Shown here one piece after another: positions 1-4,567 of a DNA stretch of 5,282 bases. The stretch's first letter is position 1. The number at the start of each line of letters is the position of its first letter. The notes beneath the pieces are model-generated. The model ran no database searches and was not told the origin of the DNA. It saw nothing but the letters and a program-made list of their open reading frames with translations. A program made the position numbers and the translations under genes. The DNA comes from Cyclobacteriaceae bacterium (GTDB lineage: Bacteria; Bacteroidota; Bacteroidia; Cytophagales; Cyclobacteriaceae), in NCBI GenBank assembly GCA_025363495.1, contig JANYDR010000460.1, positions 1-5,282 of the forward strand, in the 5' to 3' direction.

Positions 1-873
1 CCAATTGAGATCCCATTCTTTAAAAGTGTCCCATGAAACAAATGCTTCAGCGGTAAGATGCGTATTTGCTGATTCATCTTTCAACACGCCTGTTACCTTC
101 AATAACTTACCATAGTCGGGCAAGCTGACTTCCATTCCTAACGCGTGAGTTGTTCCGAAAAGTTTTATTGCAAACTTTTCTGTGATAACGATTGAGTTTG
201 GTTCAGACAATGCTATAATGGAACTCCCGTCAGCAAATTCATGATTAAAAATTTTGAAAAAAGTGGGGCCTACTATAAATAGTTGTGAACTCTTTATTTT
301 CCTGTCTTGAACTTTTAGCATTGCCGTATGCACTTCCAAACCACCAAGTCCTGCCATTCGAACCGTTTCTTCCACCTCAGCAAAATCCTTTTTTAACGCA
401 GCGGCAACAGGCTGAGGAACGTTGCAATAGATATCCCGCTTGCCGTTCATATTGAAATCAGCATTCACACGATAAATCCGCAACGCATTTTCATAGTGCT
501 TGTCATACGAATGCTGATCACTAACATACAACCAAAGCAATAACGAGAAACAAATACTCGTCGTCAGTCCAGCGAGATTTAGAATGGAATAAAATTTCCT
601 ATTCCTGAGCGAACGGAAAGAAATGGTTATAATATTTCCCAGCATAGCAAATTCATTATTCTGTTTTAGACTTTTCTTTTTCAGGTCAATATTTCTGATG
701 GATAGAATAACGTCCCATAGGTAAAAAAGTGACGCTTTCCTTTTTCCCATGGACCCGAGCCTGAGAAAATACAGTTCATAAAGATCTCCAGAAACCTCCT
801 CAAAAAGTCCTTCATCATAGATCCTCTTCAATATCCATGTACCAATTCTGGGTGGATGATTTATTTTTCTCAT
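1..873 (-). CDS. FtsX/MacB-type ABC transporter permease with N-terminal prefix domain (partial, 3' end outside window)
   Basis: Inner-membrane permease subunit of the MacB/FtsX type; the substrate cannot be told from sequence. The frame is open from ATG at 873 down to position 1 (291 residues), and the gene continues past the left edge. Residues 1-65 form a cytoplasmic, charged, helical prefix (GDLYELYFLR at 29-38, LWDVI at 52-56) typical of Bacteroidota permeases with a 'permease prefix' domain. The FtsX core follows: an amphipathic stretch ISFRSLRNRKFYS (84-96), a first membrane segment at about 94-117, then the MacB-like periplasmic domain opening with SYDKHYENALRIYRVN (122-137). Family members run to roughly 800-900 residues, so about two thirds is missing, including the remaining membrane segments. 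The start is 8 bases after the stop of the upstream PadR gene, which implies one operon and probably coupled translation. No ATPase gene is visible here. The family call is firm; the efflux role is inference. Confidence 0.9.
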   Translation of the reverse strand, partial: MRKINHPPRIGTWILKRIYDEGLFEEVSGDLYELYFLRLGSMGKRKASLFYLWDVILSIRNIDLKKKSLKQNNEFAMLGNIITISFRSLRNRKFYSILNLAGLTTSICFSLLLWLYVSDQHSYDKHYENALRIYRVNADFNMNGKRDIYCNVPQPVAAALKKDFAEVEETVRMAGLGGLEVHTAMLKVQDRKIKSSQLFIVGPTFFKIFNHEFADGSSIIALSEPNSIVITEKFAIKLFGTTHALGMEVSLPDYGKLLKVTGVLKDESANTHLTAEAFVSWDTFKEWDLNW

Positions 874-881
874 GGAAACGG

Positions 882-1211
882 CTATGATTTGGGAAAAGAA
901 AGCTTGGGTATGTTTTTCCAGAAAAGCTCACGTAGTTTTTTCGATTCGCGCAAAGCTTCAAATCCTATCTTAGTTACTTCAAAGATCCTTTTTTCCTTCC
1001 CTCCTCTTTTCTGCGTTGCTCCTCCAAAGGAAGATTTAAGAAAGCCTTTTTCCTCTAACCTGTATAATGCAGAGTGAACCGCACTGATATTAATTGTCCT
1101 GTCCGCGTTAGTTTCAATTTCCTCTTTAACATTTACAGCATACGCGTCAGTCTTTGATGCGACGGCCAGCAAAATCAGTTCTTCAAATTCTCCAAGGTAG
1201 GTTCCCTTCAT
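882..1211 (-). CDS. PadR family transcriptional regulator
   Basis: A 109-residue DNA-binding regulator of the PadR family, short form: a winged helix with little C-terminal dimerisation extension. The N-terminus MKGTYLGEFEELILLAV is the characteristic opening. The recognition-helix region SAVHSALYRLEEKGFL is at 43-58, and the wing with GGATQKRGGKEKRIFEVT at 63-80. The start at 1211 is chosen because it begins exactly at the conserved family N-terminus. The frame stays open upstream to an ATG at 1292, but the extra 27 residues are hydrophobic, do not look like PadR, and would overlap the candidate promoter. The stop lies 8 bases before the ABC permease start, so the two genes are almost certainly co-transcribed. 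PadR proteins commonly repress their own operon together with an adjacent transporter and release on binding a small ligand. Such control of the permease here is inferred from that, and the ligand is unknown. Confidence 0.93.
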   Translation of the reverse strand: MKGTYLGEFEELILLAVASKTDAYAVNVKEEIETNADRTINISAVHSALYRLEEKGFLKSSFGGATQKRGGKEKRIFEVTKIGFEALRESKKLRELFWKNIPKLSFPKS

Positions 1212-1234
1212 TATTAAATTGATTATTATCCTCA

Positions 1235-1265
1235 TAAATGTAAATAATATGTGGAAATCTAACAA
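1235..1265 (-). promoter_or_regulatory. candidate promoter of the PadR-permease operon
   Basis: Read on the minus strand, TTG (1265-1263) is followed after 20 bases by TACATTTA (1242-1235). This matches seven of the eight positions of the Bacteroidota -7 element TAnnTTTG, with a -33 TTG at normal spacing. The predicted transcript would start about 18 bases before the PadR ATG at 1211, which supports the short PadR start. The match is imperfect and the region is AT-rich, so chance occurrence is possible. Confidence 0.4.
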
Positions 1266-1292
1266 GTTCCTTTTAGATATCTGGGTCTTCAA

Positions 1293-1469
1293 ACCAAGCC
1301 AGATAGATTCTATGGTTTAAAAGCCAATGACCCCAAATGTGTGATTGCCAGGAAGATTTAGTGCAGCATAAGTAAGCTAGTAATTCGGTCGTTTTAAACG
1401 ATCTTAAAACAGGAAAGACTGTAACCCTTTGGTCATTTTTCGAGTCCAAGAGAAAAAATAAGCACTTCT
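1293..1469. other. non-coding spacer with small inverted repeats
   Basis: This spacer separates the minus-strand PadR operon from the plus-strand membrane-protein gene. I find no open frame of note, no RNA gene and no clear TAnnTTTG promoter for the gene at 1470. It holds two overlapping dyads at 1389-1410 (reported separately) and a weak, long-range inverted pair, AATGACC at 1326-1332 with GGTCATT at 1431-1437. Either could be operator sequence or chance. Confidence 0.5.
1389..1410. repeat. two overlapping inverted repeats in the divergent spacer
   Basis: TCGTTT-T-AAACGA (1389-1401) is a perfect 13-base dyad. GTTTTAA (1391-1397) is also perfectly complementary to TTAAAAC (1404-1410), with a 6-base gap. 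The two pairings share bases and exclude each other. The site lies 60-80 bases upstream of the gene at 1470 and about 180 bases upstream of the PadR start, a plausible operator position for either. No transcription unit ends here, so a terminator is unlikely. Confidence 0.45.
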
Positions 1470-1922
1470 ATGCTATTTTCAACGACTGACGCTCCGGTTC
1501 CAAAAGTAGCGAGCCATTGTCTGGTTGGAATTTCTATTTCCTTATTGTTAGTAGGGTTAGTTAGCGGCACATTTGTCAGGCACATTATTCAGATCATACC
1601 AATGATAATAGTCGCCCTAGTCCCTTTTCGAAAGAAAGGCGACTACCAACTAACTATTGCATTATCAATGCTTTCTTTCTGGCTGTTGATTATGGTCCTG
1701 ATCTGGTTATTCCTGCTGGGTATTGCAAAGATAGTGACCGGGCATTACTCTGTCTCTGAGATCATACTTACTATCATTATGGCGTTGATCTCATCATATG
1801 GACTTTTCAAAAGCTCACGACATAAGTTCCAGAGGAACAAATACCTGCTTGCGCTAATATTTATTGCCGGGTTCGGTATCCAATACGCCTTTCTGGTACT
1901 GAGCTATAGACTTCGTCTTTAG
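1470..1922 (+). CDS. hypothetical multi-spanning membrane protein
   Basis: I do not recognise this 150-residue protein. It is strongly hydrophobic, with about five candidate membrane segments at roughly 15-32, 36-52, 62-87, 95-113 and 125-146. Two basic loops, FRKKGD (53-58) and KSSRHKFQRNK (114-124), and a basic C-terminal tail (RLRL) suggest which faces are cytoplasmic by the positive-inside rule. There is no visible catalytic, metal-binding or ATP-binding motif and no signal-peptide cleavage site. The ATG at 1470 is the only reasonable start, as the next in-frame Met is residue 44, inside a membrane segment. It stands alone on the plus strand, converging with the lipoprotein gene 20 bases downstream. 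The regular spacing of hydrophobic segments and basic loops favours a real gene over a chance frame. The function is unknown. Confidence 0.7.
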   Translation: MLFSTTDAPVPKVASHCLVGISISLLLVGLVSGTFVRHIIQIIPMIIVALVPFRKKGDYQLTIALSMLSFWLLIMVLIWLFLLGIAKIVTGHYSVSEIILTIIMALISSYGLFKSSRHKFQRNKYLLALIFIAGFGIQYAFLVLSYRLRL

Positions 1923-1948
1923 AATGCTTCGTTCTTTATATTCTATTT
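1921..1948 (+). terminator. weak candidate intrinsic terminator in the convergent gap
   Basis: AGAATG (1921-1926) can pair with CGTTCT (1930-1935), including one G-U pair, across a 3-base loop, and is followed by a U-rich run (TTATATTCTATTT). It overlaps the stop codon of the membrane-protein gene and sits in the 20-base gap between two converging genes, where a terminator is expected. The stem is short and AT-rich, so support is modest. Confidence 0.3.
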
Positions 1949-2803
1949 CACATCATACGCCACCACACTATTCTTATAAAAAGTTGGAACAAGCAACATC
2001 TTCTTTGATGGAATGTATTCTATATCTGCAGCACCTACAGAATCACCGCGGGTATCAAGAACCAGCGTACTCTTCCAATCCGGGCTAACATAATGAACCA
2101 TGCCATTCCAGCTTGAAACAAAATAACCTCCATCCCCTACTGGTTCGATACCATCTGGGTTATCAAGGCTATCTGTTTTCAGTGTACCTTCTTTCGAGGT
2201 CATGTCGATTGAATTTAATGTCTTTGCGTCCCACAGTGCGATCATCAGGTTGTTGCCATCAACGAGAAGTCCATTAGGATTTGGCTGATTGGTCAACCAC
2301 TTGTTTATCTTTCCGTCTTCCAGCACAAGAACTTCACTGGCACCTGAATCACTGATATAAATCTTTCCATCGGTACCGGATGCAATGTCATTTAGAAACT
2401 TAGCACCTTCAGCAACATATGTATTGAGAATTTTGCCGGAAGCTATATCAATTTCATGCACTCTATCAATGTCCGCCACATACAACTTACCTCCATAAAT
2501 CCCCATTCCTTTTGGTGCATCCATACCTGTCACCCATTTAAGATCAGTAACCTTTCCATCCAATGAGACTTTAGAAATGAAACCGTTACCATCTTTTGCA
2601 TCTGGCACTCCATTTATGTTAGAAACGTACAGTATGTCATTTTTTGTGTCGTAAATAACCGATTCCGCGGTAGTCAATACCGAATCTGTTTGCCATTTGA
2701 TTTTGAGGGTCGGAGCTACGGAAGAAACACCTGTCTCTTTCTTAGAAGGTTGGCATGCGATTATTACACAAGCCAGAATCAGGAGTGCGGTAAATTTTAT
2801 CAT
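1943..2803 (-). CDS. SMP-30/gluconolactonase-like beta-propeller lipoprotein
   Basis: A 286-residue exported lipoprotein with a beta-propeller fold of the SMP-30/gluconolactonase/LRE type. The start at 2803 gives a clean lipoprotein signal (MIKFTALLILACVIIAC) with the lipobox VIIAC ending at Cys17, the predicted lipidation site. Residues after the Cys (QPSKKETG) show no clear acidic surface-export signal, so it may stay periplasmic. The propeller spans about 35-286 with recurring strand-turn units such as DGKIYISDSG. Candidate metal ligands at family positions are Glu48 (AESVIYD), Asn177 (NPNGLL) and Asp217 (NPDGIE), with Asn138-Asp139 (FLNDIAS) at the substrate-side position. This suggests a divalent-metal hydrolase site, perhaps a lactonase, but the family is diverse and many members are of unknown activity. 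The frame extends upstream to 2905, but that extension would bury the signal peptide. The gene appears monocistronic. Confidence 0.88.
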   Translation of the reverse strand: MIKFTALLILACVIIACQPSKKETGVSSVAPTLKIKWQTDSVLTTAESVIYDTKNDILYVSNINGVPDAKDGNGFISKVSLDGKVTDLKWVTGMDAPKGMGIYGGKLYVADIDRVHEIDIASGKILNTYVAEGAKFLNDIASGTDGKIYISDSGASEVLVLEDGKINKWLTNQPNPNGLLVDGNNLMIALWDAKTLNSIDMTSKEGTLKTDSLDNPDGIEPVGDGGYFVSSWNGMVHYVSPDWKSTLVLDTRGDSVGAADIEYIPSKKMLLVPTFYKNSVVAYDVK

Positions 2804-3020
2804 GGGCAATGGTTTATCAGCAAGATAAAAAGATTGCAAATCACTTATCCAGCCGCTTATCAAAAAATCTATCCATTTTTGAGTTGCATGGCTTTCAATT
2901 GGCACAATTTTTTCAGTTAAAACATCAACTCTTGTGGCTTCGATTTTAAATCATGGATAAACAATTACCATTGCGTCCCAAAAAATTTATCGTAAATAGA
3001 TGTTTTAAAAAGAAATATAA
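2804..3020. other. divergent spacer between lipoprotein and SET-domain genes
   Basis: This should carry the promoters of both flanking genes, but I find no good TTG/TAnnTTTG pair for either. Several TATC-type motifs cluster on the lipoprotein side: TTTATC at 2813, CTTATC at 2844 and again at 2856 (a 12-base period), and CTATCC at 2869. They could be regulator half-sites or AT-rich coincidence. No RNA gene is evident. Confidence 0.4.
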
Positions 3021-3431
3021 ATGACCAAAGCCGAATTGCTTACAGAACTTTCTCATAACACCTTCGTAATGCTTAAGCCCTCACCTATTGAAGGCATAGG
3101 AATTTTTGCCGTGAGGGACATTACAATCGGATGCAGGGATATGTTCAGCAAGCCAGATATCAATGATAAATGGATTTCAATTTCAAAATCAGAAGTTGAA
3201 GGGCTTCCTGCCCACGTTCAGCACATGGTAGGAAATTATTGCCTTTACAGTCTGGAGAATTATTTTGTGCCGGACTATGGATTCAAAAAAATAGATCTTT
3301 CCCTTTTTCTCAATCACGGCGATTCCCCCAATATCAAGTCCATCAATGATGGAGAGTATTTCGAAGCAATCCGTAATATTAAATCAGGTGAAGAGTTAGT
3401 TATCGACTACGGAGAAATTGTAGAAGACTAA
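3021..3431 (+). CDS. small stand-alone SET-domain protein
   Basis: A 136-residue protein consisting almost wholly of a SET domain, the fold of S-adenosylmethionine-dependent protein-lysine methyltransferases. The landmarks are in order: GIGIFAVRDI at 25-34 (the usual GxGxfA opening), FLNHGDSPNI at 96-105 (the NHSxxPN SAM-binding and knot motif), AIRNIKSGEELVIDYGE at 116-132 (the ELxxDY motif with Tyr130, the usual catalytic tyrosine position). The motif reads NHGDSPN, with Gly for the usual Ser and Asp-Ser where Cys or other residues are common; the essential Asn98-His99 and Pro103-Asn104 are kept. There is no post-SET cysteine cluster. It is cytoplasmic, with no signal or membrane segment. 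Start at 3021 is the first ATG in frame. Neighbours on both sides are on the opposite strand, so it is probably monocistronic, and the methylation target cannot be inferred. Confidence 0.88.
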   Translation: MTKAELLTELSHNTFVMLKPSPIEGIGIFAVRDITIGCRDMFSKPDINDKWISISKSEVEGLPAHVQHMVGNYCLYSLENYFVPDYGFKKIDLSLFLNHGDSPNIKSINDGEYFEAIRNIKSGEELVIDYGEIVED

Positions 3432-3487
3432 AGTAATTTTTCTATCGATAAGAAGATTTGAAGAAGGTTACCTCAATTTTACAATTT

Positions 3488-3838
3488 CTATTTTCTAATT
3501 TTCTTCTTCTTTGAAGCCTTTGCATATTTATTAAAATCCAGGCACTGTCCTATCCAGAAATCAAAGTCCTTTTTCGATTTTGTACCTTCCTCGCTTACCA
3601 GAACGTAGCCTTTTAATACCTTACCTTTCATCATCATCGTTCTGCATCCATGTCTCTCAAGCAATTCATCATGGAGCGCTGGATCGATACGACACATCAA
3701 GTCATCTTTGCTGACATTCACACACATCTTTCCGTTCACCATAAATACGATGCCACGGAACATTTCTTTCTCTTCTACTTTCTTCACATCCTCCAGGGCT
3801 TCCCGAATGCGATCGGCGAGTTTTTCATTATAGACCAT
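3488..3838 (-). CDS. TfoX/Sxy N-terminal domain protein
   Basis: A 116-residue cytoplasmic protein matching the TfoX N-terminal domain over about 1-105: YNEKLADRIREAL (3-15), EKEMFRGIVFMVNGKMCVNV (23-42, the hallmark KxMFgGxxFxxnGkMc segment), DDLMCRIDP (45-53), MKGKVLKGYVLV (70-81) and DFWIGQCLDF (93-102). It ends in a very basic tail (KASKKKKIRK), also seen in other stand-alone members. The domain takes its name from the competence regulator Sxy/TfoX, but single-domain members are widespread in non-competent bacteria and their biochemical role is not settled, so a competence role should not be assumed. The start at 3838 matches the family N-terminus. It lies 18 bases downstream of the msrB stop on the same strand and is probably co-transcribed from the msrB promoter. 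Confidence 0.88.
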   Translation of the reverse strand: MVYNEKLADRIREALEDVKKVEEKEMFRGIVFMVNGKMCVNVSKDDLMCRIDPALHDELLERHGCRTMMMKGKVLKGYVLVSEEGTKSKKDFDFWIGQCLDFNKYAKASKKKKIRK

Positions 3839-3856
3839 GGTTCTACTATTTATGCT

Positions 3857-4378
3857 TCAATTCTTAGAAAGACCCTCGGGTGCAAAGTCGAGTGAAACAG
3901 AGTTCATACAAAAACGATTGTGACTCGGTGGAGGACCATCATCGAAAATGTGTCCAAGGTGTGAATCACATCGAGCACAAATAACTTCTGTGCGCTCCAT
4001 ACCATACGAATTATCCTTTTTATAGATAACCCTGTCTTTTCCAATAGGTTCGAAAAAGCTAGGCCATCCGCAGTCACTGGCAAATTTGGCGTCTGATTTA
4101 AATAGTTTGTTTCCACAAACAGCACAATAGTAAGTACCCTTTGTTGTCGCATTCCAGTACTTGCCTTTGAAGGCCGGTTCCGTTGCCTGCTCACGCGCTA
4201 CTGCATACAAGTCAGGAGGAAGTATCTTCTTCCACTCCGCGTTGGAAACAGTTAAATGTTTAATGTCAGTATTGGAATAGTATGGATTCTTTTCATGCCC
4301 CTTATCCGTTTTTATATTTTGCGATTGGGCTATCAAAGAAGCTGAAAAATAGATTACTAAGGCTGATATTGATTTCAT
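3857..4378 (-). CDS. msrB: peptide-methionine (R)-S-oxide reductase, exported
   Basis: Reduces methionine-R-sulfoxide in damaged proteins back to methionine. The 173-residue protein starts with a Sec-type signal peptide (MKSISALVIYFSASLIAQSQ), with no lipobox Cys, so the enzyme probably acts in the periplasm. The MsrB domain covers about 45-167. Zinc ligands are the pairs Cys85/Cys88 (YYCAVCG) and Cys134/Cys137 (ICARCD). The catalytic Cys157 lies in RFCMNS, with His140 and His143 in SHLGHIFDDGPPP. Cys103 in SDCGWPSF stands 54 residues before the catalytic Cys, the position of the resolving Cys in the two-cysteine, thioredoxin-recycled class. All key residues are present, so it should be active. 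The domain is full length and not fused to MsrA. The start at 4378 gives the signal peptide and lies 28 bases downstream of an exact -7 promoter element. A TfoX-domain gene follows after 18 bases. Confidence 0.96.
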   Translation of the reverse strand: MKSISALVIYFSASLIAQSQNIKTDKGHEKNPYYSNTDIKHLTVSNAEWKKILPPDLYAVAREQATEPAFKGKYWNATTKGTYYCAVCGNKLFKSDAKFASDCGWPSFFEPIGKDRVIYKKDNSYGMERTEVICARCDSHLGHIFDDGPPPSHNRFCMNSVSLDFAPEGLSKN

Positions 4379-4384
4379 TGTGAT

Positions 4385-4407
4385 GTCAGTTTTTTTACTG
4401 TGCTGAC
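4385..4407. repeat. inverted repeat in msrB leader, abutting the -7 element
   Basis: GTCAG (4385-4389) is the exact complement of CTGAC (4403-4407), with a 13-base gap. An alternative pair, CAGT (4387-4390) with ACTG (4397-4400), closes a 6-base loop. The dyad lies between the -7 element and the msrB start codon, where a bound repressor or an mRNA hairpin could limit expression. The arms are short, so chance is possible. Confidence 0.4.
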
Positions 4408-4414
4408 AAATATA
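4407..4414 (-). promoter_or_regulatory. -7 promoter element of msrB
   Basis: The minus strand reads TATATTTG at 4414-4407, an exact match to the Bacteroidota -7 consensus TAnnTTTG. It lies 28 bases before the msrB ATG, giving an expected leader of about 20-25 bases. No good -33 TTG is seen at usual spacing (the nearest is ATTC about 18 bases upstream), so the promoter may be weak or need an activator. Confidence 0.6.
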
Positions 4415-4450
4415 GAGTGTTATTCCCTTTTAGAATGTTTTATATACGAC

Positions 4451-4488
4451 AAATGGGCGTGATTTAGTTTTATAAAACCTGCCCATTT
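4451..4488. repeat. nested inverted repeat between msrB and GH97 gene
   Basis: AAATGGGC (4451-4458) and GCCCATTT (4481-4488) are perfect 8-base inverted arms. They enclose a perfect 12-base palindrome GTTTTATAAAAC (4467-4478). The flanking genes diverge, so this is not an ordinary end-of-gene terminator; an operator or a structured 5' element is more likely. The octamer GTTTTATA also occurs at 4437-4444, exactly 30 bases from its copy in the palindrome. Confidence 0.6.
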
Positions 4489-4520
4489 AATAGGTATTTC
4501 CCTCAGAATCCTGTCCCAAT

Positions 4521-4551
4521 TTTGCTCACTGATTTGAAGTTGGTATATTGA
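4521..4551 (+). promoter_or_regulatory. weak candidate promoter of the GH97 gene
   Basis: TTTG (4521-4524) preceded by TT-rich sequence is followed after 19 bases by TATATTGA (4544-4551). The spacing fits a -33/-7 pair, and the downstream element matches TAnnTT but not the final TG of TAnnTTTG. It would give a very short leader of about 12 bases before the ATG at 4568. A palindrome overlaps the downstream element, as an operator might. Confidence 0.25.
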
Positions 4552-4561
4552 TTCTATACCA
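4541..4561. repeat. operator-like palindrome just before the GH97 start
   Basis: TGGTATA (4541-4547) and TATACCA (4555-4561) are perfect 7-base inverted arms separated by 7 bases. The site ends 6 bases before the GH97 start codon and overlaps the only candidate -7 element. This arrangement fits a repressor operator or a hairpin that masks translation initiation. Confidence 0.5.
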
Positions 4562-4567
4562 CGTCAA

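Noticed and set aside
856..1077. Plus-strand open frame of 73 codons
   Set aside because: It lies antisense to the PadR gene and has no family features.
1212..1292. Longer PadR start at 1292 adding 27 N-terminal residues
   Set aside because: The extension is hydrophobic, does not resemble the family and overlaps the candidate promoter; the conserved PadR opening begins at the Met at 1211.
1326..1437. AATGACC/GGTCATT pair about 100 bases apart, considered as the ends of a small mobile element
   Set aside because: The arms are only 7 bases, no target-site duplication flanks them, and no second copy is in the window.
1909..1940. Imperfect tandem repeat around CTTCGTCTTTA / CTTCGTTCTTTA at the end of the membrane-protein gene
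   Set aside because: There are only two short diverged copies, partly coding; this is consistent with chance.
2804..2905. Longer start for the lipoprotein gene at 2905
   Set aside because: It would place 34 residues before a clean lipoprotein signal peptide and destroy export.
2690..2920. Plus-strand open frame of 76 codons
   Set aside because: It lies mostly antisense to the lipoprotein's N-terminal region; the composition is not protein-like.
3432..3487. Possible bidirectional terminator between the converging SET and TfoX-domain genes
   Set aside because: Small palindromes (TATCGATA, AGGTTACCT) exist, but there is no stable stem followed by a T run.
3650..3895. Plus-strand open frame of 81 codons
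   Set aside because: It is antisense to the TfoX-domain gene and the msrB 3' end, both of which are well supported.
3904..4194. Minus-strand open frame of 96 codons
   Set aside because: It is an alternative frame inside msrB, whose own frame carries all the catalytic and zinc residues.
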